From Methanobacterium veterum (GTDB lineage Archaea > Methanobacteriota > Methanobacteria > Methanobacteriales > Methanobacteriaceae): 64,000 nt of DNA. The stretch covers positions 310,001-374,000 of the forward strand of contig NZ_JQJK01000009.1 in NCBI RefSeq assembly GCF_000745485.1. The letters are read 5' to 3'. The notes beneath the pieces are model-generated. The model had not been told where the DNA came from. It did no database searches and saw nothing but the letters and a program-made list of their open reading frames with translations. Below are positions 20,433 through 28,634 of the stretch, piece by piece. The position numbers were made by a program, and so were the translations under genes. Each line of letters begins with the position of its first letter. Within the stretch, counting starts at the first letter, position 1.

Positions 20433-20816
20433 CAAAAATCTTTGATTTTTGTGGCGTCAAATCAAAGATTTGACAGCCTTCAAAAACCTGCGGTTTTTGA
20501 TGTTTGAAAATCGTAGATTTTCAACCGTGAAAATTTTCAATTTTCACATGCCCCGAAATCCTCAAAAATCGAAACTTCGATTTTTGGGAGTTAGAAAAAT
20601 GCTTGCATTTTTCTAAAATTCTACGAATTTCGAGGGAATTTTTGGAGCAGCAAATCTGAAAGGTTTGCATGCTTCGATTTCCTGAACATTCGAAATCTAC
20701 GATTTCGATGCCCCGAACACGTAGTGTTCGAGGGCCCCAAAATCAGAGATTTTGGAGGTTGAAGGAAAACTTACAGTTTTCCGAATGTTCCAAAAACCGA
20801 AAGTTTTTGAGAACTT
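20433..20816. repeat. Chain of about 14 short hairpins (element B)
   Basis: About fourteen inverted repeats follow each other at roughly 25-base steps. Arms are 6-12 bp, loops are mostly 3 bases, and the left arm is A-rich, the right T-rich. Examples: CAAAAATC-ttt-GATTTTTG (20433), GTCAAATC-aaa-GATTTGAC (20456), CAAAAACC-tgc-GGTTTTTG (20481), CGAACAC-gta-GTGTTCG (20714), CCAAAATC-aga-GATTTTGG (20737), GGAAAACT-tac-AGTTTTCC (20764). Linkers such as ATGCCCCG, AGGGCC and GGAGGTTGAAGG recur; the arms differ in sequence but keep pairing. Confidence 0.85.
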
Positions 20817-21011
20817 TTGCCTATAATTACCTGTAATTTATATTTGCCTTCAAATGATTTTTAATAATGATCTGTTGATTGTAAGTGCTGTAATATGGAG
20901 TTTTATACTTACATCTTTAACAAAAAATTTTCTTGAACCTGAGATTTTTCCCGCCCTATTGTCCTTGGATGAACCAACAAAGTAGAGGACAAATTTTCAT
21001 TCACTTAATAG

Positions 21012-21140
21012 TTTCTTATGATTAAAAGGGGACTAAAAGAGGCATGACCTCGCATAGGAGAAAACATTAAATGATTTATGGATAAATTGTAGGGTTCCCA
21101 CCAGCCCTGCAATTAAGATTCAATTTTTAGTTTTTTTATA
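21012..21140 (+). ncRNA. Two-stem structured RNA candidate, copy B
   Basis: Stem 1: TTTCTTATG (21012-21020) with CATAGGAGA (21053-21061), holding an inner GAGG/CCTC hairpin and the loop AAAAGGGGA. Stem 2: TTGTAGGG (21087-21094) with CCCTGCAA (21105-21112), loop containing CCCACCA, then a T-rich tail. Relative to copy A at 25795, pairs change as T-A to C-G and T-A to G-C, and others become G-U only if the plus strand is RNA. CCCGCCC lies 56 bases upstream. Function unknown. Confidence 0.6.
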
Positions 21141-21319
21141 TCACCACCTGTAGCTATTTTATGTGTTGTGTTTTACCACAGAAGCTTAAATTATCACACA
21201 AAAATACAATTTAGCAATTTAGTTTTTTGATATCACCTTCTTAAACATGTTTAAAAAGTCTCCCACCCAATATACGGAGATTAACCGCCCGCCGCTTTCT
21301 TATATTAAACATGTGCTTT

Positions 21320-21988
21320 TCAGCCTTTTATTTCACCATCCAATACTGTTATAATTCTATCTGCCATAGTGGCTACGTCTGGAGAGTGTGTTACTATAAT
21401 CAAGGTTACATTCTCTTTTTTGTGGATATCTTTAAGTAAATCCAGAATGATCTCCTGTGTTTTTGAATCTAAGGATCCCGTTGGTTCATCTGCTAAAATA
21501 ATAGATGGGTGGTTGACAAGAGCTCTTGCTATCGCAACCCTCTGTCTTTCACCACCTGAAAGCTTTGTAGGTTTTTGATTGATTTTATTTTCAAGATTCA
21601 CCGATTTTAAAAGTTCTAAAGCTCTTTTTTCCATCTGTTCATCTGAAAGAGGTGTTTCAATCAGGGGGATCTGGACATTCTCAAACACAGTAAGGTTTGG
21701 GATCAGGTTATGCAGCTGGAACACGAAGCCAATTTCGTCTGATCTGAACTTACTTAAATCCTCACTTCGAGTTAAATCAGTACCTGCTACACTTATACTG
21801 CCTTCGTCTGGGTTATCAAGTGCTCCGATCATGTTAAGGAGGGTTGATTTCCCAGAACCTGACGGCCCTATGATGGAAACAAATTCCCCTTCTTTAATTT
21901 CAAGGTCTATACCGTTCAATGCTGTTATCTGTCCCTCTTCATAGCTTTTTTTGAGACCTTTGATTTCAATGACATTTATATCATTCAT
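21320..21988 (-). CDS. MacB/LolD-type ABC transporter ATPase 2
   Basis: 222 aa. Walker A GPSGSGKST, Q-loop FVFQLHNLIP, signature LSGGERQRVAIARAL, Walker B ILADEPTGSLDS, His in VTHSP. Strong match over its whole length to ATPase 1 at 15664, showing a recent duplication of the operon. Its ATG overlaps the last 8 bases of permease 2. The downstream side carries the structured RNA and hairpin chain B. Expected to power an exporter or lipid/peptide extractor in the membrane. Confidence 0.93.
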   Translation of the reverse strand: MNDINVIEIKGLKKSYEEGQITALNGIDLEIKEGEFVSIIGPSGSGKSTLLNMIGALDNPDEGSISVAGTDLTRSEDLSKFRSDEIGFVFQLHNLIPNLTVFENVQIPLIETPLSDEQMEKRALELLKSVNLENKINQKPTKLSGGERQRVAIARALVNHPSIILADEPTGSLDSKTQEIILDLLKDIHKKENVTLIIVTHSPDVATMADRIITVLDGEIKG

Positions 21989-23201
21989 AGCGCAGTGCCT
22001 CCGTTGGTGCTAGTCTGCTTGCTCTGTAAGCGGGATATATTCCACCTACAAGCCCTAAGAATAATGCAACTCCAATTCCTTTGAGCAGAAGGTATGCTGA
22101 AAATGCAGGTTCAATTCCCCGCATAAGATTGGTGGCAGATATGATCTCTACAACACCTATTCCTACAACCAATCCAACCAGGATAGCTATTACTGACAGG
22201 ACCAGAGATTCTCCCAGTATCATCGTCATAATTCTGTGTTTAGTCCACCCAATAGCTCTTAAAACCCCAATTTCTCGAGTTCTTTCTGATACTGCCTTCA
22301 TCATAGTAACAACAACGACTATTCCTCCTACTATGACTGCAAGTAGTGAAACTGCCCATGAGCCCGAGTTGATAACATCAAGCCCGTTGTTCATCCTGTC
22401 CATTCCTGATAATGATGTCGATGTCGATAATTCATTTGGATATTTCTGTTCAATGGTGTCAGCTAGATCTGTAGCACTGGTGCCGTCTGCTGCCTTAACG
22501 AGGATCAATGAAACCTCTCCAGTGTCTCCTGTGAGATTTTGGAGTTTTGAAAGTGACATAACCACTCCCTGGTCATCCATGAAGTTTCCTGTTTCATAGG
22601 TTCCTACAATTTTGAAAGTTTGATTGGATATGTTTAAAGTATCCCCTACGCTTTTATTCAATCTTTGAGCGGCTGTTTTACCTATTATTACTTCATTTCC
22701 ATTACTGTAGGTATTACCATTGGTTATAACAATGTCGTCCATGCTCAGATCACTGCTGTCAATTCCTATTACACTGTACATGTTCATTCTGAAGTTTCCT
22801 TGTGGGCCTGCAGATTCACTTGTACTATTGCTGCTAGTGCTGTTACTGGTGCTGTTATCGCTCAAGTCAATATTGGTCCGTAAAACTCCTGTTGCATTAC
22901 CAACACCAGATATTTGTTGGATTTCACTAACTTTACTTTCATTAATCAGCTGCTGTCCGCCCATACTGCCTGAGGGTCCTCCGCCCCCTCCGGGCCCTTC
23001 ACTTCCACTATTGGTCCCATATATCACTGAAAAATCAGCAGCACCGGCAGTTAGTGCTTTTTGGGTAGATGTGGAGAGGTTGTCAGTTACAAGACCAAGT
23101 CCTACCACTGCAGCCACGCCTATAGCAATTCCAAATACTGCCAGTAAACTCCTTGATTTATTCCTGAATATGTTTTTTATAATCAAATTCCTGAATTTCA
23201 T
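21981..23201 (-). CDS. MacB-like ABC transporter permease 2
   Basis: 406 aa. Same design as permease 1: N-terminal helix after FRNKSRSLLAVFGIAIGVA, a large outer domain, three C-terminal helices with ERTREIGVLRAIGW, and the shared YRASRLAPTEALRYE end. The outer domain has two low-complexity inserts not in permease 1: a Gly/Ser/Pro stretch near residue 70 and a Ser/Asn/Thr stretch near 120, so the outer face differs between the two systems. AAAGGAG lies just before the ATG. Conserved promoter boxes lie 27 bases upstream. Confidence 0.9.
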   Translation of the reverse strand: MKFRNLIIKNIFRNKSRSLLAVFGIAIGVAAVVGLGLVTDNLSTSTQKALTAGAADFSVIYGTNSGSEGPGGGGGPSGSMGGQQLINESKVSEIQQISGVGNATGVLRTNIDLSDNSTSNSTSSNSTSESAGPQGNFRMNMYSVIGIDSSDLSMDDIVITNGNTYSNGNEVIIGKTAAQRLNKSVGDTLNISNQTFKIVGTYETGNFMDDQGVVMSLSKLQNLTGDTGEVSLILVKAADGTSATDLADTIEQKYPNELSTSTSLSGMDRMNNGLDVINSGSWAVSLLAVIVGGIVVVVTMMKAVSERTREIGVLRAIGWTKHRIMTMILGESLVLSVIAILVGLVVGIGVVEIISATNLMRGIEPAFSAYLLLKGIGVALFLGLVGGIYPAYRASRLAPTEALRYE

Positions 23202-23227
23202 GCTCCTTTGTTTAAATAGCCATAGTT

Positions 23228-23293
23228 AAGTATTTATTCCAGATTTAAGTCCAAATCTATACTAATTATACCCAAATCTCTACCAAATTTTGG
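23228..23293 (-). promoter_or_regulatory. Promoter and repeated boxes of ABC operon 2
   Basis: On the minus strand three AGATTTGG-like boxes (GAGATTTGGG, ATAGATTTGGA, AAATCTGGA) lead into AATAAATACTT, a TATA-like core. A 20-base core of this site is repeated identically at 26087-26106, where no ABC genes follow. The boxes are likely operator sites for a shared regulator. Confidence 0.55.
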
Positions 23294-23534
23294 TACATAT
23301 TCATAAAAAACAGCTACAGATCACTAAAAAATAAAATCCTATTTTCAGCTTTAGAAATATTTCATAACTATTTTAGAATTTAATTCTAAATTTGGAATAG
23401 TATGTGGGTTATTATCTAAAAACAGCGGAATTCCGGCATATTTTGGGCTAAATTTGGGAAAAGCTTTATATTCTTTCTAGCTCTTAATTTGAGCACAGAT
23501 ATTATTATAAAAAACTTCAAAGAGCGAAATCTTC

Positions 23535-25346
23535 ATGTTTACAAACAAAATTAGAGAAAAATGGTGGATTATAACATTATTCAGTATATTTATATTCTCA
23601 TTTATACTAGATATGTACGTATTAACACGTTATAACTTATCTTATGGAATGGACGGCCCTTTTTATGATCTTCAAGTTTTAAATATACTTAAAACAGGCA
23701 TTCCTGCCAGTAATGATCCCCCACTTGTTTACTATATACTTACCCCATTTGTACTGGTAAGTGGAAATTCTTTCTTTGGAATAAAAATTGGAATGGCCCT
23801 TCTTGGGTCACTTATGGCATTTCCGGCATTTCTACTTACAGAGATGTTTAATGAAAAGCTTGATATAGGATCTAAGATCCCGGCTCTTTTGAGTGCACTT
23901 CTGATAACTGTAAACGTATTTTACTTTCAGCTGATTGGAGATTTCATGCAGAATTTAGTAGGTGTCTTATTTTTGCTTCTTTTGATATATTTTGCAGTTA
24001 AGTGGCTTGAAAATCCAAAAGAATGGAAAAAATATGGAACTCTGGCGATTGCACTACTTCTCTGTAACATATTTACACACATTTATACTGGAATACTTGC
24101 AGTCATTTTATTTATTTCTCTTTTACTGCTTAACTGGGCTTTAATATCTTATAAAACCGGTAAAATAGAAATTAAAGGTTTAAAAATATTGGGAATAGTC
24201 AGTATTTCAGTTATAGTAGGATTAGCAGTTTTATTTGCTGTATATCCATATATGTTCTCTAAATTCACTACGGTACTTTCATTCATGAATAATTCATCTA
24301 CAAGCAGTTCCAATTTAACTGGAGGAAATTTTATGAGTCCAGTAATATTTTTAACTGTTCCCTTCATTTTAGGAGTGATTGTTACTATACGTATTTTCTA
24401 TAATGGGCTTAAAGAAAAGATAAATGTAGAAAGAAAGGCAATAAGTAGAAAGACACTTTTATCATGGGCTTATTTGGTACTAACAGTAATTTTAATTAGT
24501 TTGATTGTGGCGCCTTCTGTGGACTCTCAATATAAAAGCAGGTTCATAGAGCTGGCATTTGTTCCAATTGCCCTTATGGTACCATTGGGCTTAAAATTCA
24601 TTGAAAACTGGCTGTCAAAAAGATACCCTTCTAAAAGAAGCTTGAAATTAGGATTAATAAGTTTAATAGCAGTTATATTCGTTGTATCAAGTTTTTACAC
24701 TGCTACTGGAGAATTCTCAGGTATGGGGCCAAGTATCACTTCGGACCAGTATAATAACCTGGTTTCTCTCAAAGAAAATCTTACAGCTAATAATATTGAC
24801 ACAGATGGTATAATACTTGTCAATGATTATCATACCGGTTACTGGGTAGAATATGTACTTGGAATGCAGGTAGAAACAGGTAACCTGAGTGAAATTCAGA
24901 AAGAATACTTTAATCGAACTATATATGCGGTTACTTTGACACAAAATAGCCAATCTCAATTAAAAGGAAATTCCGAGTATTCATGGAATCCACTGCTTCC
25001 TTATTCATTCCCATTTGTGGGGTGGAACTTTGATAATTCATTTAATTCAGCGGGTGGCCAGAAACAGCTTTCACAGTCTCCGCCTGGAGATTTTGGGAAT
25101 GCAACTGGACAGAATAAGTCAGGAACCCCACCAACTGGTTTAGGAAATAGGGGACAAAATGACAAAGTTTCTCCGTTTAATGCCACTCGAACTGATCCAG
25201 ATAATGCTGCAGGCGGTGGAAATGCTCCAAATAATGGAGGAGGCTCATCTGGAGATATGCCAAATCAAAACTTAAACCAGATAATATCTAATTATGGGAC
25301 ATTAATTTTCAGTGGAAGTGGTTTTAAGATATATAAAATATCTTAA
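23535..25346 (+). CDS. GT-C-like multi-pass membrane protein
   Basis: 603 aa. About 10-11 membrane helices in residues 10-390. The first outer loop holds MDGPFYDLQVLNILKTG, an acidic pair just after helix 1, which is the usual place for the catalytic Asp of GT-C glycosyltransferases (ArnT/PMT-like) that use lipid-linked sugars. The C-terminal 200 residues are extracellular, ending in a Gly/Asn/Pro-rich stretch. Its place among wall and export genes fits a role in glycan or glycoprotein building, though no donor is known. No strong ribosome site is seen; CTTTATATTC near 23465 may be the TATA box. Confidence 0.7.
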   Translation: MFTNKIREKWWIITLFSIFIFSFILDMYVLTRYNLSYGMDGPFYDLQVLNILKTGIPASNDPPLVYYILTPFVLVSGNSFFGIKIGMALLGSLMAFPAFLLTEMFNEKLDIGSKIPALLSALLITVNVFYFQLIGDFMQNLVGVLFLLLLIYFAVKWLENPKEWKKYGTLAIALLLCNIFTHIYTGILAVILFISLLLLNWALISYKTGKIEIKGLKILGIVSISVIVGLAVLFAVYPYMFSKFTTVLSFMNNSSTSSSNLTGGNFMSPVIFLTVPFILGVIVTIRIFYNGLKEKINVERKAISRKTLLSWAYLVLTVILISLIVAPSVDSQYKSRFIELAFVPIALMVPLGLKFIENWLSKRYPSKRSLKLGLISLIAVIFVVSSFYTATGEFSGMGPSITSDQYNNLVSLKENLTANNIDTDGIILVNDYHTGYWVEYVLGMQVETGNLSEIQKEYFNRTIYAVTLTQNSQSQLKGNSEYSWNPLLPYSFPFVGWNFDNSFNSAGGQKQLSQSPPGDFGNATGQNKSGTPPTGLGNRGQNDKVSPFNATRTDPDNAAGGGNAPNNGGGSSGDMPNQNLNQIISNYGTLIFSGSGFKIYKIS

Positions 25347-25599
25347 AATCTTCATTTTGCAACGACTTTGCAGTAGATAAAAGAAACTGAACTTAGCATG
25401 ATATAATTTATAAAATGAAGCTTGAAAAATATTATGAATTCTTTTAGTGTAGAAATAAAGCTAATTTCAAGTTTATACTCTAAAATTAATTGATAAATTT
25501 TATTTAAACTTATTTTCTAGTTCTTTAAAATTAACATGCTAAAATATAATTAATTCTAAATTAAAATAAAAAATTGTCTTGCCTCTATACCGAATGGTT

Positions 25600-25767
25600 A
25601 TTGGAGGTTGAAGAAAATTGAAAATTTCCGAAACATTCGAAACTTCGTTTCGATGCCCCGAAATCAAAGATTTCGAAGGCCCCAAAACTTTTTTGTTAAA
25701 AAAAATTTTGGAGGTTATTAAAATTCAGAATGAATTTTGTAACCCCAAAAATCCTACGGATTTTTGG
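25600..25767. repeat. Hairpin chain, element A
   Basis: Six linked hairpins: imperfect GAAAATT/AATTTCC (25612), CGAAAC-ttc-GTTTCG (25638), CGAAATC-aaa-GATTTCG (25659), a long CCAAAA..TTTTGG stem (25682-25711), GGTTA..TAACC with inner AAAATTC/GAATTTT (25713-25744), and CCAAAAATCC-tac-GGATTTTTGG (25745-25767). Linkers GGAGGTTGAAG, AACATT, ATGCCC, AAGGCC are the same as at the right end of element B, while the arms are different. CCCGCCCAC follows at 25774. Confidence 0.8.
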
Positions 25768-25794
25768 AGGTGACCCGCCCACTGTGCAATATAA

Positions 25795-25914
25795 TCTTCT
25801 ATGAGCGAAAGGGGATTCAAAGAGGCTAAGCCTCACATAGAAGATATTAAGCGACATATTTGGATACTTGCAGGTGCCCGCCAACCTGCAATTAATATTC
25901 TGTTTTTAATTTTC
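25795..25914 (+). ncRNA. Two-stem structured RNA candidate, copy A
   Basis: Stem 1: TCTTCTATG (25795-25803) with CATAGAAGA (25836-25844), perfect 9 bp; inner hairpin GAGGC-taa-GCCTC; loop with AAAGGGGA. Stem 2: TTGCAGGT (25868-25875) with ACCTGCAA (25884-25891), loop GCCCGCCA, then a T-rich tail. The sequence also happens to be open for 60 codons from 25801, but copy B has several stops in that frame, so coding is unlikely. A further inverted repeat (25946-25955 with 25990-25999) follows. Confidence 0.6.
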
Positions 25915-26086
25915 TTGATATCACCTGTAATTAGTTCATTATTTTATATTGAGAGATTTCAGTATGGAAAGGTGGTGAGATGATTTAACCTCTCAATATA
26001 TGTAATTATACTTTTAACTTATTTGTTCCCGATTTTTAATAATTCGGTTCATGTACTTCACGTTTTAATGTTGGAGTGCTAAATTT

Positions 26087-26126
26087 AAGTATTTATTCCA
26101 GATTTATACCCAAATCTATACCAAAT
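26087..26126 (-). promoter_or_regulatory. Orphan copy of the ABC operon 2 promoter
   Basis: Twenty bases are identical to 23228-23247 and the next 20 are nearly so, including AGATTTGG boxes. It points left, but no ABC gene follows; only A/T-rich DNA and RNA copy A lie there. It looks like the remains of a deleted third ABC operon, or a promoter for antisense RNA. Confidence 0.5.
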
Positions 26127-26291
26127 GTTGCTGTGAAAAGAAGCTTATCAAAATATTACTAATTTTTTTAAGTGATTTAAAAAAAAGAAATGATATTTGA
26201 TGTAATTATATCAAAATACTGATTTTTTAGGTAATATTTAAAAAAAAGGAATGAATACTTAATTATAATCTAAAAAAGGGGTAAAATAAGT

Positions 26292-26792
26292 TTAGTCCAA
26301 TGTGATCTTTAAAAGAACTGATAGAGCTATAAGCTGGATTACATTAATGGAAGATAACGGGAATTGAGGCCTGTCTATATCAAAACCATGCTGTCCCATA
26401 CCCATAACCAGATTTAAGATCAAAAATCCGGTAGATACAACGTTTTGAAGTAGTAATAGCGAAGCAAATACTAAAAGGCCCATGGTAAATTTGGATTTGA
26501 GCTGCCTGTAATTTTTCATGTAGATATAAATCAACGCTATTAATAAGCAGATGTTTGCAATTCCAACTACAATAGATAAATAGGAGGTTCCTATACCTCC
26601 GATATCAATTCCATTTGGGCCTATATGGAAAGGTCCTAAAGTGATACCTCCATCATGTATGCCGCTATCTATGTGTGGTGCACCATGCCCTATACCAATA
26701 TCGGGGTTCATATTTTTACCGTTTGGCACATTTGTAAAATGTGGGCTAATATCTGTACCATTTGGCGTTGCGTTTGTGGAATTTTGTATCAT
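26292..26792 (-). CDS. Small membrane protein, paralogue 3, extended
   Basis: 166 aa. The C-terminal 100 residues match paralogues 1 and 2: helix, then IYIYMKNYRQLKSKFTMGLLVFAS, two more helices and a LLKITLD end. The first 65 residues are extra: a Gly/Asn/His/Pro-rich stretch (PFHIGPNGIDIGG, IGHGAPH) that would lie outside the cell and could bind metal. GAGGAT is 6 bases before the ATG. It starts 42 bases after its winged-helix partner gene. Function unknown. Confidence 0.75.
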   Translation of the reverse strand: MIQNSTNATPNGTDISPHFTNVPNGKNMNPDIGIGHGAPHIDSGIHDGGITLGPFHIGPNGIDIGGIGTSYLSIVVGIANICLLIALIYIYMKNYRQLKSKFTMGLLVFASLLLLQNVVSTGFLILNLVMGMGQHGFDIDRPQFPLSSINVIQLIALSVLLKITLD

Positions 26793-26834
26793 TTTATATC
26801 CTCTACTATCTCAATTTTTTTGCATTATAAATAT

Positions 26835-27116
26835 CTACTTTTTCCCAATTTGTTCCCAAATCTCGTTGAAAACATCATAATTTTTTTCCATATTTTCTGT
26901 TAGAAAATACATTTTACCGTATTTTCCTCCTGTGGACTTAATGATGCCGTTGTCTTCTAAAACTTTAATATGGTGCCTTATAGTTTTATAATCAAGATGT
27001 AATTCTTCAGAAAGCTGGTTTGCATTATATGGTCTTTCATTTAACGACTTAATTATCTTAGCACGGTTTAATCCACCTTTCATTCCGGCAATTAACCACC
27101 ACAACAGCTTTTTCAT
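26835..27116 (-). CDS. Winged-helix regulator paired with paralogue 3
   Basis: 93 aa. [15 protein letters not shown] followed by the ArsR-like winged helix: [23 protein letters not shown], recognition helix [14 protein letters not shown], wing [15 protein letters not shown]. About two thirds of residues match the regulator at 19575-19868, including the hydrophobic start. GTGATT precedes the ATG. It is the first gene of a two-gene operon with membrane paralogue 3. The target is unknown; self-control or control of the AGATTTGG boxes nearby is possible. Confidence 0.88.
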   Translation of the reverse strand: MKKLLWWLIAGMKGGLNRAKIIKSLNERPYNANQLSEELHLDYKTIRHHIKVLEDNGIIKSTGGKYGKMYFLTENMEKNYDVFNEIWEQIGKK

Positions 27117-27305
27117 GTAATCACTTATGAGAATTAGGACATTGCTCTATTTATTTTTATGACTTAAAAACCTGGTTAATAAGATTATTTTTGCTCATGT
27201 AGTATACTTTAATTAAATTGTAATTTTGATAGGGTAATTATCTTAACATGTAGTTGATAATTCACATGAAAAATTACATTATTTACATAACTTTCATAGA
27301 TCGAT

Positions 27306-28166
27306 TTATATTATCCGCTCAATTGGTACAACCAGAATATCCTTTGCACCTATTTTTTTAAGCCTGTTTACTGTATTAAAGACTTCAAGTTCATCTACAA
27401 CTGCCTGTACTGCTACAACATCTTCATTTGAAACAACTTGGGAAACTGTAGGTCCTGTAAGCCCAGGCATTGCTTTTTTAACGTCTTCAAGGTGTTCTTT
27501 ATTAACATTCATCATGACGAGTTTTTTGCCCTCAGCATCTAGAACTCCTTTTATACCTGTCCGTATGGCTTCTATTTTTTCATTTTTGTCTTTAAAACTT
27601 TTTTTATTTGCAATTAGCTTTATGGAGCTTTCAAGTACAGTATCTATGATCTTAAGATGATTCATTTTGAGAGTTGTACCTGTACTTGTGAGATCTGCTA
27701 CAATATCAGCCACACCTATAAATGGTGCAATTTCGGTTGATCCACTTAATTCAACTATTTTAACGTTTATACCTTTATTTTCAAGGTATTTTTTTGTTAG
27801 ATTGGGAAATTCTGTGGCTACAATGGCACCGTCATCTATATCTAATATGTTATTAATTCTGGAATCTTCAGGCACTGCTAAAACAAGTTTAGCGCTTCCG
27901 AAATTAAGATCCTCTAAAATTTCAACATCTGCTTCTTTTTCTTCTATTAAATCAAGGCCGGTTATTCCAAGGTCTGCTGCGCCGTCTGCAACAAATTCAG
28001 GAATATCTGCAGCCCTTGTAAACATAACGCTTGTTTCTTTATCATATGTTTCTGAGAAGAGCTTCCTATTTGCTGTATCTTTAATACCAATCCCTGCTTT
28101 TTCTAAAAGTTTAACTGCAGGATCGCTTATCCTTCCTTTTGATGGAAGCGCTATTTTTAACTGCAT
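27306..28166 (-). CDS. hisG: ATP phosphoribosyltransferase, long form
   Basis: 286 aa. First step of histidine synthesis: ATP + PRPP to phosphoribosyl-ATP. Starts [11 protein letters not shown]; residues 60-75 [15 protein letters not shown]; the PRPP site [16 protein letters not shown] near 150. Residues 215-286 are the extra ACT-like regulatory domain ([10 protein letters not shown], ending [12 protein letters not shown]) of the long HisG form, which is inhibited by histidine and does not need HisZ. GGAGG lies 7 bases before the ATG. No other his gene is next to it. Confidence 0.96.
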   Translation of the reverse strand: MQLKIALPSKGRISDPAVKLLEKAGIGIKDTANRKLFSETYDKETSVMFTRAADIPEFVADGAADLGITGLDLIEEKEADVEILEDLNFGSAKLVLAVPEDSRINNILDIDDGAIVATEFPNLTKKYLENKGINVKIVELSGSTEIAPFIGVADIVADLTSTGTTLKMNHLKIIDTVLESSIKLIANKKSFKDKNEKIEAIRTGIKGVLDAEGKKLVMMNVNKEHLEDVKKAMPGLTGPTVSQVVSNEDVVAVQAVVDELEVFNTVNRLKKIGAKDILVVPIERII

Positions 28167-28634
28167 ATGCGTCCTCCCTGTAAAATTGATTAAATAATTA
28201 TATTATAGTGAATAACTAAATTATTGCTAAATCAGGTTTTACACATTTAAACATGCAAAAACCATAGATTGTCGCGGTTAAATAACCGAAAGATTATTTA
28301 AACATGATTAAATTAATTTGAGGAGTATATATTTTATAAATCTAGTTTGTTATTTACTATAAGTAATTTGGCATGTACTTTATATATTTTGGATAAAGGT
28401 TATTAAAGGCTTTATGCCCAAATTGAAATTGAATACAATAATATTGTCTTATATTGTACAATGTGTACTTTTAAAACTTTGGTAATCGTATGTTGTTAAA
28501 TGATTTATATCATACAAATTCTATTATAATTTAATACCATTATTTTATGCAAAATGTATTTTTAGACTTTAATAAATAAGATAGTAGATATTTATGTAAA
28601 TTAATCTAAAATTTAAATATTAACCGGTGGTTCC
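28167..28634. other. Divergent intergenic region hisG-dadD
   Basis: 468 bases of A/T-rich DNA holding the promoters of both divergent genes. TTTATATATTTTGG near 28380 may be a TATA box for the rightward gene. No ORF or clear fold seen. Confidence 0.45.

Noticed and set aside
20433..20816. CRISPR array
   Set aside because: Units are palindromes with changing sequence, spacing of about 25 bases and no constant repeat; no cas genes in the window.
25801..25983. 60-codon plus-strand ORF over RNA copy A
   Set aside because: The homologous copy B has several stop codons in the aligned frame, and stem pairing rather than codon pattern is conserved; no ribosome site.
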